Positions 47,454-55,659 of a stretch of DNA of 64,000 nt are shown piece by piece. The notes below the pieces were generated by a model that saw nothing but the letters and a program-made list of their open reading frames with translations, was not told the DNA's origin and searched no databases. The stretch lies in assembly GCF_029945685.1 (NCBI RefSeq), contig NZ_JAQSDA010000020.1, positions 426,044 to 490,043 on the forward strand, in the 5' to 3' direction. This DNA comes from Polaromonas sp. GTDB lineage: Bacteria; Pseudomonadota; Gammaproteobacteria; Burkholderiales; Burkholderiaceae_C. The translations under genes were made by a program, and so were the position numbers. Each line of letters opens with the position of its first letter. Positions within the stretch are counted from its first letter, which is position 1.

Positions 47454-48976
47454 TATTTGCTTCCTCCCTGTGACTGGCTTTGTGATTGTCCGGATTGCGA
47501 CTGGGATTGGGACTGCAAGGGGATGTCACCGTCTTCCAGCACCCAGGTGTCCTTGGTGCCGCCACCCTGCGACGAGTTGACCACCAGCGAGCCGTCTTTC
47601 AGCGCCACACGTGTCAGACCACCCGGCACCATCTGCACGGTTTTCCCGCTCAGCACAAATGGCCGCAGATCGATATGGCGCGGCGCGATGCCGCTTTCGA
47701 CATAGGTCGGGCAAGTCGACAGGCTCAGCGTCGGCTGGGCGATGTAGCCGGCCGGGTTGGCCAGCACGGCCTTGCGGAAATCCTCGATCTCGGCCTGGGT
47801 GGCGGCCGGGCCGACCAGCATGCCGTAGCCGCCCGCGCCGTGCACTTCCTTGATGACCAGGTCTTTCATGTTGGCCAGCGTGTAGCTGAGGTCGTCCGCG
47901 TTGCGACACATCCAGGTCGGCACGTTTTTCAGGATGGGTTTTTCGCCGAGGTAAAACTCGATCATCTTGGGCACGTAAGGGTAAATCGACTTGTCGTCGG
48001 CAACGCCGGTGCCGATGGCATTGCACAGCGCGACGTTGCCGCTGCGGTAGACATTGAGCAGGCCGGCGCACCCGAGTGTGGAGGTCGGCCGGAAAGCCAG
48101 CGGGTCGAGGAAGTCGTCGTCAACGCGGCGGTAGATCACGTCGACGCGTTTCGGGCCGCGTGTGGTGCGCATGTAGACAAAGTTGTCCTTGACGAACAGG
48201 TCCTGCCCCTCGACCAGTTCCACACCCATCTGCTGGGCGAGAAAAGCGTGTTCGAAATAGGCCGAGTTGTACATGCCGGGCGTCAGCACCACCACCGTCG
48301 GCTCGGCGCGGTGCGCCGGTGAGTTGTCGCGCAAGGTCTCGAGCAGCAAGTCGGGGTAATGCGCGACAGGTGCCACGCGGTTCTCGCTGAACAGGTCGGG
48401 GAAAAGCCGCATCATCATCTTGCGGTCTTCCAGCATGTAGCTCACGCCGCTGGGCACGCGCAGGTTGTCCTCGAGCACGTAGTACTCGCCCTCGCCCTGG
48501 GCGTTGGGCGCGCGCACGATGTCGATGCCGCTGATGTGCGAGTAGATGTTGCCGGGCACCTCGACGCCCATCATCTCGGGGCGGAACTGCGCGTTCTGGA
48601 AAATCTGCTCCGACGGAATCACGCCGGCCTTGATGATTTCCTGATCGTGATAGACATCGTGGATGAAACGGTTCAGCGCCGTGACACGCTGGACCAGCCC
48701 TTTTTCCATGCTGGCCCACTCGTGCGCGGGGATGATGCGCGGGATCAGGTCAAACGGAATCAGCCGTTCGGTGCCGCCGTTGTCGGGGTTGCCGTCGTCC
48801 TTGTCGCCATACACGGCAAAGGTGATGCCCACGCGGCGGAAAATCATCTCGGCCTCGGCACGCCGGGCCTGCATGACCGGACCAGGCTGCCTGGCCAGCC
48901 AGCGCTGGTACGCCTGGTAGTGCTCGCGGACGCTGGACGCCGTTACATTCATCTCATCAAACATGGGGCGGCTCAT
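47453..48976 (-). CDS. circularly permuted ATP-grasp protein
   Basis: 507 residues. Family marks are RVGITFAVYGDKDDGNPDNGGTERLIPFDLIPRIIP near 50, FIHDVYHDQEIIKAGVIPSEQI near 105, YYVLEDNLRVPSGVSYMLEDRKMM near 165, VVLTPGMYNSAYFEHAFLAQQMGVELVEGQDL near 230 and KEVHGAGGYGMLVGP near 395. It is predicted to be an ATP-dependent amide (peptide) ligase. The C-terminus ends in a low-complexity Ser-Gln run of about 20 residues. The start has GGAG 9 bases upstream; ATGs at 48964 and 48952 are alternatives. It is the first gene of a set with alpha-E and a transglutaminase. Confidence 0.9.
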   Translation of the reverse strand: MSRPMFDEMNVTASSVREHYQAYQRWLARQPGPVMQARRAEAEMIFRRVGITFAVYGDKDDGNPDNGGTERLIPFDLIPRIIPAHEWASMEKGLVQRVTALNRFIHDVYHDQEIIKAGVIPSEQIFQNAQFRPEMMGVEVPGNIYSHISGIDIVRAPNAQGEGEYYVLEDNLRVPSGVSYMLEDRKMMMRLFPDLFSENRVAPVAHYPDLLLETLRDNSPAHRAEPTVVVLTPGMYNSAYFEHAFLAQQMGVELVEGQDLFVKDNFVYMRTTRGPKRVDVIYRRVDDDFLDPLAFRPTSTLGCAGLLNVYRSGNVALCNAIGTGVADDKSIYPYVPKMIEFYLGEKPILKNVPTWMCRNADDLSYTLANMKDLVIKEVHGAGGYGMLVGPAATQAEIEDFRKAVLANPAGYIAQPTLSLSTCPTYVESGIAPRHIDLRPFVLSGKTVQMVPGGLTRVALKDGSLVVNSSQGGGTKDTWVLEDGDIPLQSQSQSQSGQSQSQSQGGSK

Positions 48977-49080
48977 CGGCAGGGTCTCCAGCAGGTTTAC
49001 GAATGGATCGTTATGCAGCTAGCTTAGCAAGTAATGCGCCAGCCATTCGTAGGCCAATCACTATTTGTGCAGATTTCCAT

Positions 49081-51702
49081 TCATGGCGACGCGTCCATCC
49101 GGTGCTGCCAGTAACGCAGCGCCGCCTGCCGCTGGCAGCGGATCTCGGCCGGTTGCTGGCTGGCCCAGCTGGCGGCGCCGCAGGCCGGCGAGCTGACCAC
49201 CACAATCCCGCGCTCGCGGTAACGTGCCAGCACCGGCGGCGCCGGGTGGCCGAAACGGTTGCGGTAACCGGCCTGTGCGAGCGCCAGCGTGGGCTGCACC
49301 GCATCCAGAAACGCAGCGCTGGACGAGGTCTTGCTGCCGTGATGCGGCACCAGCAACACGTCGGCGCGCAGCGTGGTGCCCGCCGCCACCAGACGCTGCT
49401 CCTGGGCCAGCTCGATGTCGCCGGCCAGCAAGGCGCTGCGACTACCGTTGGACAGGCGCAGCACGCAGCTCATGGCATTGGAACGGGCCGGCGCTGCATA
49501 GTCGCCGGCGGCGGGGTGCAGGACCTCGAAATCGACCCCGTCCCACTGCCAGCGCTGGCCCGCCACGCAGCGGGTGGCCGGGCGCAGCGCCTGCAGCTCG
49601 TGGCCGTCTTCGATGGAACTGAGCAGGGCCGCCTGCGGCTGCATCGCCAGCACGGCCGGCGCACCGCCAATGTGGTCGCTGTCGCGGTGGCTCAGCATCA
49701 GCATGTCCACGCGTTCACCCAGGGCGCGCAGCAAAGGGACCAGCACCCGGTGCCCGGCATCGCTCTCGCGCGAAAAGCGCGGGCCGCTGTCGTACACCAG
49801 CGTGTGGGCGGCGGTGCGAACCACCAGCGCATTGCCCTGCCCCACATCGGCGGCGATCAGCTCGAACTCGCCGGCCGGTGGCCGCAGCGGCTGCCAGAGC
49901 AACACCGGCAGCAGCAGCGGCAGGCCCAGCGCCCGCCAGTGCCAGGGCAGGCGCATGGCCAGCAGCGAACCGCCCGCCACACCGGCAACCGCAGCCCACA
50001 GCGGCGCAGCCGCCACGCTGATGCTGGCCAGCGGCCAGCGTGCCAGCCATTGCAGAAACACCATCAGGGCGGCCACCGCGGCGCCCGCAAGCTCCCAGAA
50101 CGGCGCCCAGAGCACGCCCAGCATGGTCAGCGGCGTGACCAGCAGGGTCACCCACGGAATCGCCAGCCCATTGGCCAGCAGGCCGACCAGCGAGACCTGG
50201 TTGAACAGCAGCAGCGACAGGGGCGTGAGCGCCAGGGTCACGGTCCATTGCTCTCGAATGGAACGATGCACGGACTTTGCTGCAGCGCCCAGCCAGACGG
50301 GCAACAAGGCCGTCCAGGGCGCGGATTCAAGGTCATTTTGGCCTCCAGCCCTTACTGCATAAGCGCGACCAGCTCCTGAATCCGTAGCAAAATCCTCGCC
50401 CCCACGCTCGGCCAATGCGTGTGGCTCCCTGCCCTCCGAGGGGGATTCCTTGCCTTGGGACGACCCGGCCGCAAAGAGGACGCCCACCGCCACAAACGAC
50501 AGCCAGAACCCGGCCTGCAGCAAGGCCCAGGGATCCAGCGCGACCACGACCGCCATGGCCAGCAGCCACACCTGCGGCCAGGGCCAGCGTTTGCCGCTCT
50601 GGCGCAGCAGCACCACGGCCGCCAGCATCCAGACCGTGCGCTGCGCCGGCACGCCCCAGCCGGAAAACAGCGCATACGCCGCTGCCAGCAACAGCCCGCC
50701 CCAGGCCGCGGCACTCGCCGCCGGGACCACCAGACACAGGGCCGGGCTCCAGCGCGCCGAACGCCGCCACAACCAGCCGAGAGCCTGCGCGGCCAGCCAG
50801 GCAAACATCGTGATGTGCAATCCCGAGATGGACATGAGGTGCGCCACCCCCGTGGCACGAAACACATCCCAGTCGGCGCGTTCGATGGCGTTCTGGTCAC
50901 CCACCAGCAGGGCCGCCACCACGCCGGCGAGCTGACGGTCGGTCACCCGCGTGTACACCGCATCGCGCAGCGACTGGCGTGCGCGCTCGACCGGGTGGCG
51001 CCAGCTGTCGGCGAGCCGTTGAGGCGGCGCATCACGCGGTCCGGCGCGCACATAACCGGTGGCCTGCAGGCCCTGCTCCCAAAGCCAGAGTTCATAGTCG
51101 AAGCCGTGCGGGTTGCTGTTGCCGTGCGGGGCCTTCAGTCGAACCATCATGCGCCAGGATTCACCGGCGCGCAGGTTCTGCGGCTGGCGCTGCAGCGCAA
51201 GCAGCGCCGCGGGGGCATCCAGATTTTCAGCGTCGGCGGGCTCCCTGCTGCCAAAACCCGCATACCAGCCAAGGTAGACCTGCGCCGGCAACACCACCGG
51301 CTGCCCGTCCAGCAGGGCGCTTTCCACCGCGAACCGGAAACGCAGGCCGTCGTCGCTGCGCTGGGGCATGGCCAGCACCCGCCCCGTCACCTCGATGTCC
51401 TTGCCTTCCAGCGCAGGGGCCAGCGCGCCGCTCTGGAAGGCTGCCGCGCGCAGGCCGGTCAAGGCAAAACCCGCCATCAGGGCCAGCACCAATGCCGCCA
51501 GATGACGCCCGGACCATGGCGCTTTCGCGGGGCGCATTGCCAAGGCCACCAGCACGGTCAGCGCGGCGGCACCGGTGGCGATGCCGGCATACAGCCCGGC
51601 ATCCCACAGCCCGCGCTGCTGCAACTGCAGGGCGGCGCCCGCCACAAAACCGAGCAGGACCGGGCCCAGCAGCCTGGCCCCGGGAGGCGTCGCGGCTGAC
51701 AT
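49081..51702 (-). CDS. comEC: ComEC/Rec2 DNA internalisation protein
   Basis: 873 residues. The N-terminal DUF4131 region is followed by the competence core (VAALLVGDQNAIERADWDVFRATGVAHLMSISGLHITMFAWLAA near 250) and about ten helices. The C-terminal metallo-beta-lactamase-like domain has ADVGQGNALVVRT, LSHRDSDHIGGAP and VLLVPHHGSKTSSSAAF. It forms the inner-membrane channel for single-stranded DNA in natural transformation. Residues about 410-456 (from SQGKESPSEGREPHALAERG on) are encoded by two abutting dispersed repeats at 50334-50472, still in frame. The start is the ATG of MSAATPPGARLL; a longer form starting at 51831 is possible. Confidence 0.9.
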   Translation of the reverse strand: MSAATPPGARLLGPVLLGFVAGAALQLQQRGLWDAGLYAGIATGAAALTVLVALAMRPAKAPWSGRHLAALVLALMAGFALTGLRAAAFQSGALAPALEGKDIEVTGRVLAMPQRSDDGLRFRFAVESALLDGQPVVLPAQVYLGWYAGFGSREPADAENLDAPAALLALQRQPQNLRAGESWRMMVRLKAPHGNSNPHGFDYELWLWEQGLQATGYVRAGPRDAPPQRLADSWRHPVERARQSLRDAVYTRVTDRQLAGVVAALLVGDQNAIERADWDVFRATGVAHLMSISGLHITMFAWLAAQALGWLWRRSARWSPALCLVVPAASAAAWGGLLLAAAYALFSGWGVPAQRTVWMLAAVVLLRQSGKRWPWPQVWLLAMAVVVALDPWALLQAGFWLSFVAVGVLFAAGSSQGKESPSEGREPHALAERGGEDFATDSGAGRAYAVRAGGQNDLESAPWTALLPVWLGAAAKSVHRSIREQWTVTLALTPLSLLLFNQVSLVGLLANGLAIPWVTLLVTPLTMLGVLWAPFWELAGAAVAALMVFLQWLARWPLASISVAAAPLWAAVAGVAGGSLLAMRLPWHWRALGLPLLLPVLLWQPLRPPAGEFELIAADVGQGNALVVRTAAHTLVYDSGPRFSRESDAGHRVLVPLLRALGERVDMLMLSHRDSDHIGGAPAVLAMQPQAALLSSIEDGHELQALRPATRCVAGQRWQWDGVDFEVLHPAAGDYAAPARSNAMSCVLRLSNGSRSALLAGDIELAQEQRLVAAGTTLRADVLLVPHHGSKTSSSAAFLDAVQPTLALAQAGYRNRFGHPAPPVLARYRERGIVVVSSPACGAASWASQQPAEIRCQRQAALRYWQHRMDASP
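50334..50392 (-). repeat. dispersed GCTAT repeat, copy 8, inside comEC
   Basis: TTTTGGCCTCCAGCCCTTAC, GCATAAGCGCGACCAGCTCC and CCGTAGCAAAA. It aligns with the reversed copy 3 (CCTCCAGCCCTTGCCC, GGGCGCAGGCAGCTAT). It is read in frame and codes for part of a loop between membrane helices. Confidence 0.6.
50396..50472 (+). repeat. GC-rich dispersed repeat inside comEC
   Basis: CGCCCCCACGCTCGGCCAAT, GTGGCTCCCTGCCCTCCGAG, then CCTTGGGACGACCCGGCCGC. The first half matches the intergenic copy at 46128. It lies next to copy 8 of the other family, and the two add roughly 45 residues to ComEC. Confidence 0.55.
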
Positions 51703-51926
51703 CACTCTGACCAAGCGCCCTCCCCCTTTTGCTGCCCTGCGGTTGTCGACTCCCTGCTTAACGGAGAACTCAGGCCTTGCGCTGACAGGCATCTCGGCCT
51801 TTGGCGCAGCTCTTGCTTGCAGGGGTGGCATTAAAACCGTTATTCAGGCGCCGGCCGCGGGCGGCATGCTGTTTCTGCGGCATAGTGCCAGCATACCGCC
51901 TGAAATATTCGAAAAGCGAGATTCCC

Positions 51927-54900
51927 TTGTCCATTCATGTAGCCCTCAGTCACATCACCCACTACCAGTACGACCGGCTGGTTCACCTCGGCCCGCAGGT
52001 GGTCCGGCTGCGGCCGGCGCCGCACAGCCGCACCAAGGTGCTGTCGTATTCGCTGACGGTCGAGCCCAAGGATCATTTCATCAACTGGCAACAGGACCCG
52101 TTTGCCAACTACCAGGCGCGGCTGGTGTTTCCGGGGCCCACGCGCGAGTTCAAGGTCACGGTGGACCTGGTGGTCGAAATGGCGGTGTTCAACCCGTTTG
52201 ACTTCTTCCTCGAACCCGAAGCCGAGGAGTTCCCGTTCAAGTACAGCAAGGAACAAGCGCATGAACTGGCACCCTACCTCGCCACCGAGCCGGCCACGCC
52301 GCTGCTCCAAAGTTATCTCGCCGCGATCGACCGCACGCCCAAACGCACCATCGACTTCCTGGTCGGGCTGAACCAGAAGCTGCAGGGCGACATCAAGTAC
52401 GCGATCCGCATGGAGCCCGGCGTGCAGACGCCGGAAGAAACCCTGAAACTCGCCGTCGGCTCCTGCCGCGACACCGGCTGGCTCATGGTGCAGCTGTTTC
52501 GCCACCTCGGGCTGGCCGCGCGTTTTGTCTCGGGCTACCTGATCCAGCTCAAGGCCGACGTCAAGTCGCTCGACGGCCCCAGCGGCGCCGAGACTGACTT
52601 CACCGACCTGCACGCCTGGTGCGAGGTGTTTCTGCCAGGCGCCGGCTGGGTCGGCCTGGACCCGACCTCGGGCCTGATGGCCGGCGAAGGCCACATCCCC
52701 CTGGCCTGTACGCCCGAGCCCTCGAGCGCGGCGCCGATTGAAGGCGGTGTGGACGAAAGTGAGGTCGAATTTTCCCACCACATGGGTGTGCAGCGCATCT
52801 TCGAATCACCACGCGTGACCCAGCCTTACACCGACGCGCTGTGGGCCGATGTGCTCAAACTCGGACACCAGGTGGACCAGGACCTGGTCGCGGGCGACGT
52901 GCGCCTGACCATGGGCGGCGAGCCGACTTTTGTGGCCACGCAGGACCGCGACGCAGCCGAATGGAACATCGACGCGCTGGGCCCGACCAAACGCGGCTAC
53001 GCAACCGAACTCGTGCAGAAGCTGCGCGCCGAATACGGCGAAGGCGGCTTTCTGCACTTCGGCCAGGGCAAGTGGTACCCGGGCGAGCAGCTGCCGCGCT
53101 GGGCGCTGAGCATTTTCTGGCGCAAGGACGGCCAGCCGGTCTGGCAGAACCCCGCGCTCTTCACCGACGAACGCCAGCCCTGCCACTACAACAGTGACGA
53201 CGCGCGCCGTTTCACCGACACGCTGGCCGGCAAGCTGGGCCTGTCCGCCCAACACATCACGCCGGGCTACGAAGACACCTGGTACTACCTCTGGCGCGAG
53301 CGCCGCCTGCCGGTCAATGTGGACCCCTTCGACACCAAGCTCGACGACGCGATGGAACGCGCCCGCCTGCGCCGCGTGTTCTCGCAGGGTCTGGATGCGG
53401 TGGTGGGTTATGTGCTGCCGCTCAAGGTCAGAGAAGAAAAAGCACAAGGCAAGGGCCCGCAATGGTCCACCGGCCCCTGGTTCTTCCGTGACGAACGCAT
53501 GTACCTGATGCCGGGCGATTCGCCCATGGGGTACCGCCTGCCGCTGGACTCGGTGCCCTGGGTGTCGAAAACCGATTTCCCCTACATGACCGAGGCCGAC
53601 CCGTTTGCGCCACGGGAAGAGTTGCCCTCTACCGCCGCTTTGGCGGCACGTTACAACGTCGCCACCGGGCAGGCCGCGCCGGTTCCCGCACCTGCAGCCG
53701 TGGCGCCTGCCACCGGCCACAACAGCGCCAGCATGCTGGCCCAGTACATGGCGCGTTACATGACGGCCAGCGGCCCGCGCAACGAAGCCGGCCGGCTGCT
53801 GCAGTTCAGGCCGGCCGCGCCCGTCACCGACACGCGTTTCGACCAAAGCGCCAAAGCGCCCGCCGTGACGGCCAGGCCGGCACCGGCGGTGGCAGATGAA
53901 AATGCCCGCATGCCCAAGCCCGGCGAATCCGCCGCCTGGCTGACACGCACCGCGCTATGTGTGGAAGTGCGCGACCCGACACGCGCCAACGGCCCCCAGG
54001 ACAAACCCAAGGCCAAGGCCGCGCCGAAAGAAAAAGGCGCGAAGGCGGAGACCGGCGCGCTCTACATTTTCATGCCGCCGCTGGAACGTCTCGAGGACTA
54101 CCTGGACCTGCTGGCCGCTGTCGAGGCCAGCGCGCAGGCCCTTGGCCTGCAGATCGTGCTGGAAGGCTACCCGCCGCCACGCGACCCGCGCCTGAAGATG
54201 CTGCAGGTCACCCCCGATCCCGGCGTGATCGAGGTCAACATCCATCCGGCCTACAACTGGAACGAGCTGGTCGAACACACCGAGTTTCTCTACAAGATTG
54301 CGCACGAGACGCGCCTGTCCGCCGAAAAGTTCATGACCGACGGCCGCCATACCGGCACCGGCGGCGGCAACCACTTTGTGCTCGGCGGCGCCACGCCGCC
54401 AGACAGCCCCTTCCTGCGCAGGCCGGAAATGCTGGGCAGCCTGATCGCCTACTGGCACAACCACCCCTCGCTGAGTTATCTGTTCTCGGGCATGTTCATC
54501 GGACCGACCAGCCAGGCGCCGCGGGTGGACGAGGCGCGCAACGACCAGCTCTACGAGCTGGAAATCGCGCTGCGCGAAATCGCCGCCAACCGCGAAAAAT
54601 ACGGCCAGGACATGCCGCCCTGGATCGTGGACCGCACCTTGCGCAACATCCTGGTCGACGTGACCGGCAACACGCACCGCAGCGAGTTCTGCATCGACAA
54701 GATGTATTCGCCCGACTCGGCCACCGGCCGCCTCGGCCTGCTGGAACTGCGCGCGTTCGAGATGCCGCCGCACGCCCGCATGAGCATCGTGCAGCAGTTG
54801 CTGCTGCGCGCGCTGGTGGCACGTTTCTGGAACAAGCCTTACCACGGCCGCATGACGCGCTGGGGCACCGAACTGCACGACCGCTTTCTGCTGCCGGGTT

Positions 54901-55529
54901 TTGTGCGCATGGATTTTGCCGACGTGCTGACCGAACTCAATGAAGCCGGCTACGCCTTCGACATGGCCTGGTTCGAGCCGCATTTCGAGTTCCGCTTCCC
55001 GATGATCGGCCAGGTCAAGGCCAACAGCATCGAGCTGACCCTGCGCAGCGCGCTGGAGCCCTGGCATGTGATGGGCGAGGAAGGCTCGTCCGGCGGCACC
55101 GTGCGTTATGTGGACTCCTCGCTGGAACGCGTCGAGGTCCATGTCACCGGCCTCAACGACAACCGCTACGTCATCACCGCCAACGGTCGCGCGCTGCCGC
55201 TGCAGAGCACCGGCACCGTCGGCGAATACGTGGCTGGCGTGCGTTACAAGGCCTGGAACCCACCCTCGGCCCTGCACCCGTCGATCGGCGTGCATGCGCC
55301 GCTGACCTTCGACATCGTCGACACCTGGATGGAACGCTCGCTGGGTGGTTGCCAGTACCACGTGGCGCATCCGGGCGGCCTGAGCTACGACACCCTGCCC
55401 GTCAATTCGTACGAAGCCGAAAGCCGGCGCCTGAACCGCTTTTTCCAGATGGGCCACACAGCGGGCAAGATGCGCGTACAGCCGGCGCAGCCGAGCCGGG
55501 AGTTTCCGTTCACGCTGGACCTCCGCTAA
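51927..55529 (+). CDS. large transglutaminase-like protein with DUF2126 domain
   Basis: 1200 residues. The start is a TTG (LSIHVALSHITHYQYDRLVHLGPQVVRLRPAPHSRT), where relatives have ATG. The N-terminal transglutaminase unit (1-310) has VGSCRDTGWLMVQLFRHLGLAARFVSGYLIQ (Cys near 180), DLHAWCEVFLPGAGWVGLDPTSGL. The rest is DUF2126: VRLTMGGEPTFVATQDRDAAEWN near 325, WYPGEQLPRWALSIFWRKDG, then a Pro/Ala-rich linker near 570-720, and FMPPLERLEDYLDLLAAVEASAQALG onward with TGGGNHFVLGGATPPDSPFLRRP and NPPSALHPSIGVHAPLTFDIVDTW. It begins a plus-strand set with an ATP-grasp/alpha-E fusion and a second transglutaminase. The 224-base gap to comEC is the divergent promoter region. Confidence 0.88.
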   Translation: MSIHVALSHITHYQYDRLVHLGPQVVRLRPAPHSRTKVLSYSLTVEPKDHFINWQQDPFANYQARLVFPGPTREFKVTVDLVVEMAVFNPFDFFLEPEAEEFPFKYSKEQAHELAPYLATEPATPLLQSYLAAIDRTPKRTIDFLVGLNQKLQGDIKYAIRMEPGVQTPEETLKLAVGSCRDTGWLMVQLFRHLGLAARFVSGYLIQLKADVKSLDGPSGAETDFTDLHAWCEVFLPGAGWVGLDPTSGLMAGEGHIPLACTPEPSSAAPIEGGVDESEVEFSHHMGVQRIFESPRVTQPYTDALWADVLKLGHQVDQDLVAGDVRLTMGGEPTFVATQDRDAAEWNIDALGPTKRGYATELVQKLRAEYGEGGFLHFGQGKWYPGEQLPRWALSIFWRKDGQPVWQNPALFTDERQPCHYNSDDARRFTDTLAGKLGLSAQHITPGYEDTWYYLWRERRLPVNVDPFDTKLDDAMERARLRRVFSQGLDAVVGYVLPLKVREEKAQGKGPQWSTGPWFFRDERMYLMPGDSPMGYRLPLDSVPWVSKTDFPYMTEADPFAPREELPSTAALAARYNVATGQAAPVPAPAAVAPATGHNSASMLAQYMARYMTASGPRNEAGRLLQFRPAAPVTDTRFDQSAKAPAVTARPAPAVADENARMPKPGESAAWLTRTALCVEVRDPTRANGPQDKPKAKAAPKEKGAKAETGALYIFMPPLERLEDYLDLLAAVEASAQALGLQIVLEGYPPPRDPRLKMLQVTPDPGVIEVNIHPAYNWNELVEHTEFLYKIAHETRLSAEKFMTDGRHTGTGGGNHFVLGGATPPDSPFLRRPEMLGSLIAYWHNHPSLSYLFSGMFIGPTSQAPRVDEARNDQLYELEIALREIAANREKYGQDMPPWIVDRTLRNILVDVTGNTHRSEFCIDKMYSPDSATGRLGLLELRAFEMPPHARMSIVQQLLLRALVARFWNKPYHGRMTRWGTELHDRFLLPGFVRMDFADVLTELNEAGYAFDMAWFEPHFEFRFPMIGQVKANSIELTLRSALEPWHVMGEEGSSGGTVRYVDSSLERVEVHVTGLNDNRYVITANGRALPLQSTGTVGEYVAGVRYKAWNPPSALHPSIGVHAPLTFDIVDTWMERSLGGCQYHVAHPGGLSYDTLPVNSYEAESRRLNRFFQMGHTAGKMRVQPAQPSREFPFTLDLR

Positions 55530-55659
55530 CGCGTACAGCCCGCGTCTGTCTTGCGGCAACAACACCCGTGACCCCTGACCGTGTGATCGTGCGCTGAACC
55601 GCGTCCCGATGCCGCCTGCATGGCCTGCAAGGTAAGCATAAAGGCATACTTGGACCACC

